Shown: piece after piece, positions 1-8,605 of the stretch | How the letters are laid out: each line of letters begins with the position of its first letter | How positions within the stretch are numbered: position 1 is the stretch's first letter | Notes under the pieces: model-generated | Database searches by the model: none | What the model saw: only the letters and a program-made list of their open reading frames with translations | What the model was told of the DNA's origin: nothing | Assembly: GCA_028292745.1 (NCBI GenBank) | Contig: JAQGLT010000080.1 | Location: 1 to 64,000, forward strand | Source of the DNA: Polaromonas sp. | GTDB taxonomy: Bacteria > Pseudomonadota > Gammaproteobacteria > Burkholderiales > Burkholderiaceae_C | Direction: 5' to 3' | DNA: 64,000 bases | Position numbers and translations under genes: made by a program

Positions 1-236
1 TCACGCCGACGTCATCGTCATGGCTCAACCTGGTGGAGTGCTGGTTTTCTATCTTGACTGCGCGCCAGTTGCGGCGCGGCCGCTTTCATTCGACTCGCGC
101 GCTCGAGTCAGCCATCCGTGCCTATATCGCTGAAAACAATGCCCACGCCAAACCTTTTGTCTGGACCAAATCGGCCGACGACATTCTCAACGCCGTTGCT
201 TCTTTCTGCCAACGAACTTCTAACTCACACCACTAG
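1..236 (+). CDS. IS630-family transposase, C-terminal part (cut by window start)
   Basis: The frame is open from the first bases and ends with a TAG at 234-236. Its translation, with TPTSSSWLNLVE, then CWFSILT and later KPFVWTK, matches the C-terminal end of IS630/Tc1-type DDE transposases, including the region of the last acidic catalytic residue. The 5' part lies outside the window, so completeness cannot be judged. It meets the phospholipase D-like gene tail to tail with a 12-base overlap, which suggests this is the end of an inserted element. IS630 elements insert at TA; a TA lies in the stop codon at 234-235. Confidence 0.8.
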   Translation, partial: TPTSSSWLNLVECWFSILTARQLRRGRFHSTRALESAIRAYIAENNAHAKPFVWTKSADDILNAVASFCQRTSNSHH

Positions 237-1634
237 GCGGACTTCATATGCCAGCGCGGAAACTTGGAGGGATGCGGCCTTGCGCATAGCCTGCGCCAGC
301 GCAGCACTGTCGATCGCAAGGCCCATCTCCGTGTTGAGGTTGGCCGAGCGGGGATCGAAGTTGAACGAGCCGACAAAAAGCCGCGAGTCATCGACGGCGA
401 AGACCTTGGCATGCAGGCTGGATGCAGAACTACCCGTGAGCGCGCGCTCAGGCGCCATACCTCCGCGTTTCATCTCATACAGGCCGATACCTGCTGTGAG
501 CAAGGGCACGCGCCATTTGGCATAGCCGGCATGCACGACCAGCACATCGGTGGCTTCCAGCGAATTGGTCAGCACCGACACCTGCACCCCCTGCGCAGAC
601 AGTCCCGCCAGCGCGTCGACCCCGGCAGCGGTCGGCACGAAGTAGGGCGTCACCAGCTGTACCTCGCGCGTGGCTTGGCCAAGCACCCGGCGCAAGCGCT
701 GCCACACCAGCGCTTCGGGTGGCGCAAGGCCGAGCCCTTTGGCTGGATCGTCGCTGACCAGGCGAACCCGGGTCCACTCCAAAGGCAACTGGCGTGCCAG
801 CAGACGCTGCACGAACGCCGAATCGACCAGGGCGCGCAAATAGCGATGCGCCGCAGGTTCGCGCTCGACCGGTGAAGCACGGATTGCCTGCGCCTCGCTG
901 GCAACAGCCGGGGCTGGCGCAAACAGGCTGCCCACGGGATAGGCCGATGCGCTGGACCAATAGCGGTCGAAGTCATCCGACACCTCGCGGACCACCGAGC
1001 CCACCGCCAAAATGTCAAGGTCAATGAAGCGCATCTGCGGGTGCGCACCGAAGTATTCATCGCCGACATTGCGCCCGCCGGTGATGGTCGCCTGGTTGTC
1101 GATCGTGAAGGACTTGTTGTGCATGCGCCGGTTCAGGCGTGGAAAATCCGTCAGGTAGTCCAGTGCTCGCCAGCGCCGGCTGACAAACGGGTTGAACAGG
1201 CGAACCTCTACATTGGGATGGGCATCGAGCGCGGCCAACGCCGGGTCCAGGCCGCTCGTGTTGTTGTCATCCAGCAGCAGCCGCACCCGCACGCCTCGCG
1301 CAGCTGCACGGTGCAACGCTTCAGCCAGCAAGGTGCCCGACATGTCAGGGTGCCAGATGTAATACTGCACGTCCAGCGTGCGCTCGGCGGCATCGGCCAG
1401 CAGCACCCGTGCGGCAAAAGCGTCGAGCCCCTCATAAAGCGGCACAACGCCAGACAGCCCCGGATGGGCCTGTGCAAGTGGAGCGAGGGCGCGGCCGAGC
1501 TGGGTACTGGCGGTGTCCGTGAGCACCGTCGAGACGGTCCTGCCCTGCAGTGATGGCAGGCGATTGAACTGATGCAGCACCAGCCATGCAGCCACTGCGA
1601 CTATTGGCAGGGCAAGATAGCCAGAGCCCCTCAT
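225..1634 (-). CDS. Phospholipase D-like protein (cardiolipin synthase ClsC type), 3' end truncated
   Basis: Two HKD motifs are visible: HNKSFTIDN near residue 170 and LHAKVFAVDD near residue 410, each followed by a Gly-rich stretch (GGRNVGDEYFG; GSFNFDPRS). The start of the mature domain has DVQYYIWHPDMSG, typical of the ClsC/YmdC branch, which transfers phosphatidyl groups at the inner membrane. The ATG at 1634 gives a protein with an N-terminal hydrophobic segment (residues 6-20); ATG 1679 or TTG 1730 are alternative starts. After AYEVRL the family normally continues for about 50 residues, ending in a hydrophobic tail. Here the frame stops three residues later, inside what looks like IS630 DNA. 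I infer an insertion-truncated gene that may or may not work. Confidence 0.75.
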   Translation of the reverse strand: MRGSGYLALPIVAVAAWLVLHQFNRLPSLQGRTVSTVLTDTASTQLGRALAPLAQAHPGLSGVVPLYEGLDAFAARVLLADAAERTLDVQYYIWHPDMSGTLLAEALHRAAARGVRVRLLLDDNNTSGLDPALAALDAHPNVEVRLFNPFVSRRWRALDYLTDFPRLNRRMHNKSFTIDNQATITGGRNVGDEYFGAHPQMRFIDLDILAVGSVVREVSDDFDRYWSSASAYPVGSLFAPAPAVASEAQAIRASPVEREPAAHRYLRALVDSAFVQRLLARQLPLEWTRVRLVSDDPAKGLGLAPPEALVWQRLRRVLGQATREVQLVTPYFVPTAAGVDALAGLSAQGVQVSVLTNSLEATDVLVVHAGYAKWRVPLLTAGIGLYEMKRGGMAPERALTGSSASSLHAKVFAVDDSRLFVGSFNFDPRSANLNTEMGLAIDSAALAQAMRKAASLQVSALAYEVRLVV

Positions 1635-2180
1635 CTGTACAGTCCTGCCGAAAGTCCTGCCTTGTCGTTCCCGCTCCATTTGCGCCCCAGGGCGCGAGAG
1701 TGCACAAGGATCGCTGTGGGCATTTGCCAATAATCCATCAGCAGCATCGCCCAGCCCACTTGAACTTGCTGCACTACCCGTTCAGGCCGAGTGGTCAGGT
1801 GATACCCGGCAAATACCGCGTCGCCAGCGCCTGGTAGCTGCGTGTGCCGTCCGGTTGAATCGGCTGAGAGCTCGGTCATGCCACCATTATTAGACTAACT
1901 TAGTTGCTTGCCGAAAGCCTCGGAAAATTGAGCTTGGCGCTGTCGCGTTGAAATTTTCGACCCAAGTTGAAAACTAGGCAGGTTGTCATGCTGGTTTACT
2001 CAGGCGTTAAATACACGAAGGGAGTCCCTGCTTTGCGGTAACGGCATCAAGTGCCAAATTGGATTATGAAATTAATCTTTCTTGGGTTCCTGAAACTTCA
2101 ATAGGTCACAAGGATTGCATTAGATTTTCCCTTAACGTAGGATGGACTCACTCACAGCATCACGCCGTCAGGAGAGCATC
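1635..2180. other. Intergenic stretch without a recognised gene
   Basis: About 545 bases between the divergent PLD-like and hydroxyacid oxidase genes. Short frames here have no family resemblance. The AT-rich part from 1880 to 2140 is where promoters for the downstream gene would lie, but I cannot pick convincing -35/-10 boxes. Confidence 0.4.
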
Positions 2181-3440
2181 ATGCGCATCCATATGCCAGA
2201 AGCACCTGTTCCGAACGAATCGCGACGCGAAATCTTCAAGATGGCTGGAATCGGCCTTGCAGCCACATTGGCTCCCGGCTTAGCATTCGCCCAGCTCAAG
2301 GCAGAATCGAGCTCGCCTTCTCTTTCTCTTCAGCGCAAGGGCATTGACCGGGCACTGACGGTGATCAATCCGGACCTCCTGGAGGCCGAGGCGAGGAAGG
2401 TTTATTCCGAGGCGGTCTATGTCTTCGTGACGCAGGGTTCCGGCAAGCAGTGGACGCTGCGCGAGAACCAGTATGCCTGGAGCGACTGGGCATTTGCTCC
2501 GCACCGCATGGGCGGCGTGCAACGCGACAAGATCGATACTTCCGTGACGCTGCTGGGTGAGAAATTGCCGCACCCGATTGTGGTCACACCTTTCGGCAGC
2601 CACGGCCTGCATCACCCGGAGGCTGAAGTCGCTACGGCGCGAGGTGCTGCGATGTCTGGCGCGCTGTGCTGCTTCTCCAGCGCATCGACGGCCAGCCTTG
2701 AAGACATCGCCAAGGCCTCGACGGGACCGAAGTGGTTTCAGATGTACCTCAATGTTGACGAGGGGCTTTCGCGTGAAGTGCTGCAGCGCGTGCCGCGTGC
2801 AGGTTTTAAGGCCGTGATCCTGACCATTGATGCCATCGGCCAGGGCTCTTCGGATGCCTATGTGCGCACCGGCAAGGCGCGTCCGTGGCTGCCGTATGGC
2901 AATTTTCCAAGCGGCGCTGCCAACGCATTCAAGACCAATCTGTCCTGGAGCGATGTCGAGATGATCCGCAAGGTCACGGGCCTACCGGTCATTGTCAAGG
3001 GCGTGACGCGCCCCGAGGACGCACTCGCAGCGGTTCAGGCCGGAGCGGGCGCTATCCAGGTGTCCAATCACGGCGGCCGGGCACTGGACGGCACGCCAGC
3101 AGCCATCACGGTGCTGCCAAGCATTGCCGATGCCGTAAAGGGCCAGGTTCCCATCATTCTCGACAGCGGCATTCGCCGTGGCACCGACGTGGCCATGGTG
3201 CTTTCGCTTGGCGCCAACGCGGTCGCCGTCGGTCGTCCGTTGATGTATTCGCTGGCCCTTGGGGGCGCGAAGGGTGTCGATAGCCTGCTGCAGTTCCTCC
3301 ACACCGAACTCATCGAGACGATGTTGCACCTCGGCGTGAATCGCCTTGGCGAGCTCGATCGCTCCCGTGTCATACCCGCGCCGGGTGGCCGGCATGGGAC
3401 GGCGCCAGCACCGGCACGGGCAATCGCGCCGCGCCAGTAA
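2181..3440 (+). CDS. Tat-exported FMN-dependent alpha-hydroxy-acid oxidase/dehydrogenase
   Basis: A member of the FMN-dependent alpha-hydroxy-acid dehydrogenase family (lactate oxidase, glycolate oxidase, L-lactate dehydrogenase), which oxidises 2-hydroxyacids to 2-oxoacids. Visible signatures are VTPFGSHGLHHPE, the active-site block SNHGGRALDG with the catalytic His, and the phosphate-binding DSGIRRGTDV and AVGRPL. The N-terminus carries SRREIFKMAG followed by a hydrophobic stretch and ALAFA-like cleavage region, a twin-arginine signal, so the enzyme is probably folded with FMN and exported to the periplasm, which is unusual for this family. The ATG at 2181 is preceded by GGAGAG; an upstream in-frame ATG at 2142 lacks such a site. 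The gene is monocistronic. Substrate is not predictable. Confidence 0.85.
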   Translation: MRIHMPEAPVPNESRREIFKMAGIGLAATLAPGLAFAQLKAESSSPSLSLQRKGIDRALTVINPDLLEAEARKVYSEAVYVFVTQGSGKQWTLRENQYAWSDWAFAPHRMGGVQRDKIDTSVTLLGEKLPHPIVVTPFGSHGLHHPEAEVATARGAAMSGALCCFSSASTASLEDIAKASTGPKWFQMYLNVDEGLSREVLQRVPRAGFKAVILTIDAIGQGSSDAYVRTGKARPWLPYGNFPSGAANAFKTNLSWSDVEMIRKVTGLPVIVKGVTRPEDALAAVQAGAGAIQVSNHGGRALDGTPAAITVLPSIADAVKGQVPIILDSGIRRGTDVAMVLSLGANAVAVGRPLMYSLALGGAKGVDSLLQFLHTELIETMLHLGVNRLGELDRSRVIPAPGGRHGTAPAPARAIAPRQ

Positions 3441-3554
3441 GTTCACTTTATTTACATGGGTCTTGAGTGACACCGCCACTCAATATTTATTGCCGCGGCT
3501 AGGGCGGCTTCGCCCTGCCTGGCAACAGCGAAGCCGGGCAGCCTTGTTGCTCCT

Positions 3555-3605
3555 GAATTCATAGCTGCTTACGAAGGCGCTGCCTGCGCTGTAGCCCGTT
3601 TTGAT
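3555..3605 (+). repeat. Dispersed repeat family A, copy 1
   Basis: Shares the core ATAGCTGCTTACG, then GCCTGCGCTGTAG and TTTTGAT, with the other family A copies at 6269, 15219, 23937, 28659 (reverse), 30011 (reverse) and 36614 (reverse). It lies between convergent genes. Confidence 0.6.
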
Positions 3606-3643
3606 CAAAAATTGATCCATTTTCCTGCCTTTCACCGGTATTT

Positions 3644-3677
3644 CTCCTTCCTCCGCTGGAGGAAGGTTGGGATGGGG
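3644..3677. repeat. Short palindromic repeat family C, copy 1
   Basis: CTCCTTCCTCCGCTGGAGG is followed by AAGG and GGGATGGGG; the arms CTTCCTCC and GGAGGAAG form a hairpin. A near-identical copy lies at 17681-17714 inside the lolD N-terminal extension. Confidence 0.5.
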
Positions 3678-3790
3678 TCAGCGGGGCTGAAACGCCCGCC
3701 GCCGGCTTTTTCATGCTGGCCCGGAGCATGGCTGGCGCCTGGAGGGTTTGGCTTCAGGGTGATTCGCCCTAGCATCTGTGCCGCAAGCCC

Positions 3791-4840
3791 CTACCGGATA
3801 CTTTCCGGCCCTTGTGCTTTATCTTTTTCACCGATCACCCGGACCAGCGGCTGGCCAGCCAGCCAGGCGGTCAGGCATTCGACCACGCCGGTGGCAAAGC
3901 GCTGGAATACGGGTTCTGTCACAAACCCCAGGTGCGGCGTCAGCAAGGCATTGGGCAGCCGGCGCAAGGGCGCATCCAGCGGCAGCGGTTCCACATCAAA
4001 GACATCGAGCGCGGCAAAGCCGGGACGGCCCTGTTCGAGGGCGCTCACCAGCGCGTCAGTGTCGATCAGCGCCGAGCGCGAGGTGTTGACCAGCAGGCTG
4101 TCAGGCCGCATCAGCGACAGTTTCTGCGCATCCAGCAGGTGATGCGTGGCGGGGGTGGGCACCAGGTGCAGGCTGACCACGCGCGAGGTTGCCAGCAGTT
4201 CTTCCAGCGACACCGCGGCAGCGCCGTGCAGCGCGGCGCGCTCGGGCGTCATGCGCGGGCTCCAGGCCACCACCTTCATGCCCAGCGCCTGGCCGACGCG
4301 GGCCACGCGCCCACCGATCTCTCCCAGCCCGATGAGCCCGAGCGTCTGCCCGTGCAGCACGCCGGCCAGCGCAAGCGCGATGGGCGGGCGCCACTGGCCG
4401 CTGCGCAGCAGGGCGGTTTGCTGCTCCAGCTGGCGCGTCGCCGCCAGAATCAGCGACCAGGTCATCTCGCACGTCCCGTCCTTGGACGGCCCCCATTCGG
4501 TATGGCTGACGGGAATGCCGCGCGCGGCCAGCGCCGCCAGATCCAGCGTGGTGTTGCGGGTGCCGGTAAACACCAGGTAACGCAGCCTGGGCAGCTGCGC
4601 CAGCAGCGAGGCATCGAACGGCGTGCGGTCGCGTACCAGCACCACGGCGTCGGCGCCCGCCAGCGCGTCCACCAGCGCTTTGCCTTGCAAGGGAAGGTGG
4701 TGGATCGTCACGTTCGCCTGGGCCTGAATGGCATGCCAGTCGCCCAGCCGCTGCAGCGCCTGCTCGCTGTCGCCTACGACGACGATGGACGGCCTGCCGG
4801 CCTGTTGGGCGCCGTCCATCGGAGCTGCACTGCCTGTCAT
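3791..4840 (-). CDS. D-isomer-specific 2-hydroxyacid dehydrogenase
   Basis: NAD(P)-dependent oxidoreductase of the D-2-hydroxyacid dehydrogenase family (formate/phosphoglycerate dehydrogenase fold), 349 residues. The Rossmann motif is GLIGLGEIGG near residue 165. The catalytic Arg lies in NTSRSALID, the Glu in DVFDVEPL and the His in LTPHLGFVTE. Substrate cannot be read from sequence. Its start overlaps the stop of the MmgE/PrpD gene by four bases (ATGA), so the two are translationally coupled. As the last gene of the GntR-controlled cluster, it probably interconverts a 2-oxo and a 2-hydroxy acid in the same catabolic route. Confidence 0.85.
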   Translation of the reverse strand: MTGSAAPMDGAQQAGRPSIVVVGDSEQALQRLGDWHAIQAQANVTIHHLPLQGKALVDALAGADAVVLVRDRTPFDASLLAQLPRLRYLVFTGTRNTTLDLAALAARGIPVSHTEWGPSKDGTCEMTWSLILAATRQLEQQTALLRSGQWRPPIALALAGVLHGQTLGLIGLGEIGGRVARVGQALGMKVVAWSPRMTPERAALHGAAAVSLEELLATSRVVSLHLVPTPATHHLLDAQKLSLMRPDSLLVNTSRSALIDTDALVSALEQGRPGFAALDVFDVEPLPLDAPLRRLPNALLTPHLGFVTEPVFQRFATGVVECLTAWLAGQPLVRVIGEKDKAQGPESIR

Positions 4841-6222
4841 GCGCCGGGCGCTGCCAGGGCGATGACGGCGCCCACGTCGGCCGCGCCCGCAATATTCCAG
4901 CAGGCGCTGATCAGCGCGCTGGTCTGCGCGTCGCCCAGCACCGGGTCCGACAGGCCATGGAACTTGGCTTCCAGGTTGGCATCGGTCATCGGGTTTTGCA
5001 GCGAGCCGATGGCGTGTTCCACAAACACATGCACGCGGCGGCCGTCTTTCAGCACCGCCGTGACATCGGCGCTGGCCTCGTCGATGGAGTCGTCGACCAC
5101 TGCCACGACCTTGCGGCGCAGCGCCACCATGTCGGCGCGGTTGACCACCTCGTCGGAGAATTCGTCCTCCGCCGCCCGCCCGAACGTCAGGCCGGCGGCG
5201 CAGCCGTGGTAGACGCTGAATTTGGCCTGCAGACCGTCGGCGGGTTCCTTTTTGCCCGTCAGTTCCAGCACCAGGGAATGCACCTTGAGCTCGATGCTGT
5301 CCACCTGCTCGGGCGTGACGCCCTGGCGTCCCAGTTGCACGCAGGCGTCGATGCTGGGATGGATCACGATGCCGCAGGCAAAGGGCTTGTAGCTGTTGAA
5401 CGAAATCTCAAAGCGCTGGCCCAGTTCGCTGGTGATTTCGGTCCAGTCGTTCTTCGTCGATACCGTCTGCATCATACCGCGCGGCGCCTCCAGCGCCTTG
5501 GGGCTGGCGGTGTAGCCCTTGCTGGCCAGCAACGCGGACATCAGGCCCGCGCGCGCCGCGCCGCCGGGGTGAAACGGCTTGGTCATGGTGCCGAATTGTT
5601 CGCGCATGCCCACCGGCTGCGATGCGGCGATGCCCAGCGCCATGGCGGTCTTGCCGGCATCGAGCTTGAGCAGGCGGGCGCAGGCGGCGGCGGCGCCGAG
5701 CGTGCCAGTCGATCCGGTGATGTGCCAGCCGCGGTCGTAATGCTCCGGGTACATCGCGTTGCCGACCCGGCAGGCCACATCGATGCCCAGCACCAGCGCA
5801 TCGAGCAGCTCCCGCCCGCTGGCGCCCGTGTGCTCGGCCAGTGCCAGCACGGCCGAGGCCACCGGCCCAGCCGGATGAATGATGGTTTTGAGATGGGTGT
5901 CGTCAAAGTCGAAGGTGTGCGAGGTGATGCCGTTGATCAGCGCCGCGCTGGCAATATCGACTTTTTCCTTTCGGCCCAGCAGGCTGGCCTGCGGTGCCGG
6001 CTGCAGAATCTGGACGGCGGCCAGGGCGGCATCGGCGGCTTCGTGATGCGCGGCCCCGACGGCGCAGCCCAGCCAGTTCATGAAGGTTCGATGCGCCTCA
6101 TGGTCCACTGTCTCGCTCCAGCCGCCCCCTTGGTAGCCAGGATGGGTGGCGACGAATTCCGCCAGGATTTGGGTAACGGGCGGGGCGTTGTGGTCGGCGG
6201 CGACCTGGGTATTACGGGCCAT
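4837..6222 (-). CDS. MmgE/PrpD family protein
   Basis: Homologous to 2-methylcitrate dehydratase (PrpD) and related dehydratases/isomerases, 461 residues. Typical stretches are the NWLGCAVG block near residue 50, DFDDTHLKTIIHPAGP near 110 with the conserved His residues, and GTLGAAAACARLL. Members of this family act on small tricarboxylic or dicarboxylic acids, and many have unknown substrates. Placement beside a tricarboxylate-type (Bug) binding protein and a hydroxyacid dehydrogenase supports a role in catabolism of an organic acid. It is not in a methylcitrate cluster, so the gene symbol prpD would be unsafe. Confidence 0.85.
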   Translation of the reverse strand: MARNTQVAADHNAPPVTQILAEFVATHPGYQGGGWSETVDHEAHRTFMNWLGCAVGAAHHEAADAALAAVQILQPAPQASLLGRKEKVDIASAALINGITSHTFDFDDTHLKTIIHPAGPVASAVLALAEHTGASGRELLDALVLGIDVACRVGNAMYPEHYDRGWHITGSTGTLGAAAACARLLKLDAGKTAMALGIAASQPVGMREQFGTMTKPFHPGGAARAGLMSALLASKGYTASPKALEAPRGMMQTVSTKNDWTEITSELGQRFEISFNSYKPFACGIVIHPSIDACVQLGRQGVTPEQVDSIELKVHSLVLELTGKKEPADGLQAKFSVYHGCAAGLTFGRAAEDEFSDEVVNRADMVALRRKVVAVVDDSIDEASADVTAVLKDGRRVHVFVEHAIGSLQNPMTDANLEAKFHGLSDPVLGDAQTSALISACWNIAGAADVGAVIALAAPGA

Positions 6223-6268
6223 GAAGTGGTTTTCCTAAAAAGCAGGTTGAAATCTGAAGCACGAATTT

Positions 6269-6326
6269 GCTATAAAAAGTATAGCTAATAAGGCTTATCT
6301 GTAGTGGGCTAGAGGCCTTTTTTATT
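6269..6326 (+). repeat. Dispersed repeat family A, copy 2
   Basis: GCTATAAAAAGTATAGCTAA, then GGGCTAGAGGCCT and a T-rich end, aligning with the GCTAT...ATAGCT...GCTAAAGGCCT frame of copy 4. It fills the gap between the MmgE/PrpD and Bug genes. Confidence 0.6.
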
Positions 6327-6332
6327 AAAAAA

Positions 6333-7304
6333 TCAGCTGTCAAGCTCGATCTTGCGCTCCTTGGCCAGCTTGGTCCACCGGACAATGTCGGTCTTGATAA
6401 AGGCGGCAAACTGCTCGGGCGACATCACCATCGGCTCGATCGCCTCGACCGCGAGCTTTTCCCGCAGGTCGGGCGCTTTGAGCACGATGGCCAGCGATTC
6501 GTTGAGTTGCTTGACGATGGGCGCGGGCATGCCGGCAGGCCCCACCACGCCATACCACTGCTGCGCATCAAAGCCCTTGAAGCCCGATTCGTCCAGGGTC
6601 GGCAAGTCCTTGAATTGCGGGTGGCGCACCAGGCCGGTGACTGCCAGCGGGCGCACCCGGCCCGAGCGGATATGCGGTATGGCCGCTGCCAGTCCGGGAA
6701 ACATGGCCTGTGTCTGCCCGCCGATCAGGTCGGTGAAGGCGGGCGCCACGCCCCTGTAGGGAATATGCACCATGAAGGAGTTGATCTGCTGCTTGAACAG
6801 CTCCATCGTCAGGTGCGTGAGCGAGCCTTGTCCGGCGGAGCCATAGCTCACCCTTCCGGGGTTTTTCTTGACGTACTCGATGAATTCCTGCACCGTCTTG
6901 ACGGGCAGGCTGGCATTGACCACCAGCACGTTGGGCGTCGCGCCGATCATGCCGATGGCGGTGAAATCCTTGACCGGGTCATAGGAGAGCTTGCGTGTGG
7001 CCGGGCTGGTGCCGTGGGTGGCCACATAGCCCTGCATCAGGGTATAGCCGTCCGGCGCGGCGCGCACGGTGGCCTGGGAGGCAATCACGCCGCCGCCGCC
7101 GCCCTGGTTGTCCACGATGAAGGACTGCTTGAGCTGGGCGCCCCAGCGTTCGGTCACGGTGCGGCCCACCATGTCGCTGCCGCCGCCGGCCGATACCGGA
7201 ATGATGTAGCGGATGGGCTTGCTGGGATACGCGGCTTGGGCCAGTGCCAGGCCGGGCGCGTAAATGAGCGCCGGGGCGGCTTGCAATAAAGTGCGTCGTT
7301 TCAT
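6333..7304 (-). CDS. Bug-family (TctC-like) periplasmic solute-binding protein
   Basis: Extracytoplasmic binding protein of the tripartite tricarboxylate transporter class, the hugely expanded Bug family of Burkholderiales; 323 residues. A signal peptide (MKRRTLLQAAP then a hydrophobic run ending ALAQA) precedes YPSKPIRYIIPVSAGGGSD, the usual start of the mature protein. The motif GGGGVIASQATVRAAPDGYT and IPYRGVAPAFTDLIGGQ are family hallmarks. No tctAB partner is adjacent; the only tctBA pair in the window is 27 kb away. Gene order (regulator, Bug, PrpD, dehydrogenase) suggests it binds the organic acid degraded by its neighbours. Confidence 0.9.
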   Translation of the reverse strand: MKRRTLLQAAPALIYAPGLALAQAAYPSKPIRYIIPVSAGGGSDMVGRTVTERWGAQLKQSFIVDNQGGGGGVIASQATVRAAPDGYTLMQGYVATHGTSPATRKLSYDPVKDFTAIGMIGATPNVLVVNASLPVKTVQEFIEYVKKNPGRVSYGSAGQGSLTHLTMELFKQQINSFMVHIPYRGVAPAFTDLIGGQTQAMFPGLAAAIPHIRSGRVRPLAVTGLVRHPQFKDLPTLDESGFKGFDAQQWYGVVGPAGMPAPIVKQLNESLAIVLKAPDLREKLAVEAIEPMVMSPEQFAAFIKTDIVRWTKLAKERKIELDS

Positions 7305-7379
7305 CAGTGTCTCCAGAAAAGTGAGGGAAAAATGTGCTGGGCTGTTGTTGGCTTTGGCGGCTGGCGGCCTGTTGGCAGG

Positions 7380-8108
7380 TCACGCGGGAACCGCCGGCTC
7401 TTGCGCGGCGGGGGTTTCCTGCGAGGCGTCCAGCAGGCGCTCATAGGCCTCGCCCACATGGCTGGCCATCAGGCTTTCGCAGCGCAACGCCTGGCTGTCG
7501 CGGATGGCGTTCACAATTTCCACATGGGCGTCAATCGACGCCTGCATGCCAAAGTCTTGCGAAAGATTTTTAAGGCGCGACAAATGCAGCTTTTGAACAA
7601 TGCCGCGGTAGCTGTCGGTCAGCTCCCTGTTGCCGGCCGACTCGACGATTGCCCAATGAAAACGCAGGTTTTCGCTGTAATACCGCTGCACGTCACGCTG
7701 CGCCGCGGCTTGGAGCATGGCCGCCACCGAGTCGTTGAGCAGTCCGAGGAGCGCTGCGCGGCGCGTTTCGGGCAAGCCAGCGGCGCAGCGCCCGGCAAAG
7801 CCGTCCAGCAAGGCGCGCATCTGGTACAGATCACGAATTTCAACAGGCTGCAGCTGGCGCACGAAAACGCCCGAATGCTTGCGCGACACCACCAGCCCCG
7901 AACTCTCCAGTTCACGCAGGGCTTCCCGGACCGGCACGCGCGACACCTGGAGCCGGCTGGCCACATCCGGCTCGCTGATGCGCTGGCCCGGGGCCAGGAC
8001 GCCCTTGAGGATGAGTGCCAGCATGTCGTCTCGCACCAGCTTTGAAAGTGAGGTGTCGCGTACATCGATCAAACGATCAGCGGAGGATTCTGTAAACCAG
8101 GGGAGCAT
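7380..8108 (-). CDS. GntR-family transcriptional regulator (FCD/FadR subfamily)
   Basis: The N-terminal winged helix contains LAPGQRISEPDVASRL and VSRVPVREALRELESSGLV near residues 35-70, and the C-terminal helical FCD domain follows with the expected metal or acid-binding His/Asp residues. Length (242) is typical. FCD regulators usually repress catabolic genes and respond to the substrate or an intermediate. It starts the minus-strand cluster and has a palindrome with a GTATAC core about 20 bases upstream, consistent with autoregulation and control of the downstream cluster. Confidence 0.88.
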   Translation of the reverse strand: MLPWFTESSADRLIDVRDTSLSKLVRDDMLALILKGVLAPGQRISEPDVASRLQVSRVPVREALRELESSGLVVSRKHSGVFVRQLQPVEIRDLYQMRALLDGFAGRCAAGLPETRRAALLGLLNDSVAAMLQAAAQRDVQRYYSENLRFHWAIVESAGNRELTDSYRGIVQKLHLSRLKNLSQDFGMQASIDAHVEIVNAIRDSQALRCESLMASHVGEAYERLLDASQETPAAQEPAVPA

Positions 8109-8127
8109 ACATGGCCTGTGAATATAT

Positions 8128-8151
8128 TTGATATATCGTATACGAAATCAA
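8128..8151. promoter_or_regulatory. Predicted operator of the GntR regulator
   Basis: Inverted repeat with perfect core TCGTATACGA (8136-8145) and outer arms TTGAT / ATCAA. GTATAC-centred palindromes are usual for FCD-type GntR regulators. It lies just upstream of the regulator gene, in an AT-rich patch that is likely its promoter. Confidence 0.55.
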
Positions 8152-8330
8152 GAGAAAAGTTCTTTACTGAAAAATCAAGCCGGTTTTCTAGCGGGGGAAA
8201 TGCCTCATTTGGCGCTGCCAGACCCCCCTGTAGGAGGGTACGCACGCCTGGTTGCGCTTTGTACCGATTTTCTGGATGAGCCTTCCAACGTACGCTGAAA
8301 CCCTCAGCAACCTGAACAAAAGGATATCTT

Positions 8331-8516
8331 ATGAACACCGATCAAATCAAGGGCGCCGTCAAGGAAGCCGCAGGCAAGGTGCAGTCCAAGACCGGCGAGA
8401 TCATTGGCAGCCCTGAGCAGGAAGCCAAGGGCTTGGTCAATCAAGCCGAAGGCAACGCACAGAAAAATGTCGGCAATGCCAAGGAAGTCGTGAAAGACGG
8501 CATCGACAAACTCTGA
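8331..8516 (+). CDS. CsbD-family stress protein
   Basis: 61 residues, starting MNTDQIKGAVKEAAGKVQ, with the repeated G-x-A-K-E-A-A-G pattern of CsbD/YjbJ proteins. These are small, hydrophilic, abundant stress-induced proteins of unclear mechanism. AAAGGA lies seven bases before the ATG. Two hairpin terminators follow directly, so it is a single-gene unit. Confidence 0.9.
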   Translation: MNTDQIKGAVKEAAGKVQSKTGEIIGSPEQEAKGLVNQAEGNAQKNVGNAKEVVKDGIDKL

Positions 8517-8540
8517 TCGGGCGTTAACGACCCGAGTAAA

Positions 8541-8600
8541 AATGGCCGGTTTTTACCGGTCATTTGCTTTAAAAGGGCCGCCGCATCTGGGCCCTTTTTA
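8541..8600. terminator. Two hairpin terminators between csbD-like gene and trpS
   Basis: First hairpin at 8541-8564 (ATGGCCGG / CCGGTCAT). Second at 8571-8598 (AAAAGGGCC / GGGCCCTTTT) followed by T residues. With the A-run on its other side the second can serve the convergent trpS transcript too. Confidence 0.7.
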
Positions 8601-8605
8601 AGGAT

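Larger units (their letters stand above)
3441..3790. other. Intergenic stretch holding two dispersed repeats
   Basis: About 350 bases between convergent genes. It contains one copy of the 50-60 bp dispersed repeat (3555-3605) and a short palindromic element (3644-3677). No gene is supported. Confidence 0.5.

Noticed and set aside
1631-1879. 82-codon minus-strand frame upstream of the PLD-like gene
   Set aside because: Overlaps the PLD-like 5' end in another phase and shows no motif.
3812-6288. Long plus-strand frames (over 440 codons each) opposite the dehydrogenase and MmgE/PrpD genes
   Set aside because: They are antisense shadows of clear genes in GC-rich DNA; translations are Gln/His/Arg rich with no family motif.
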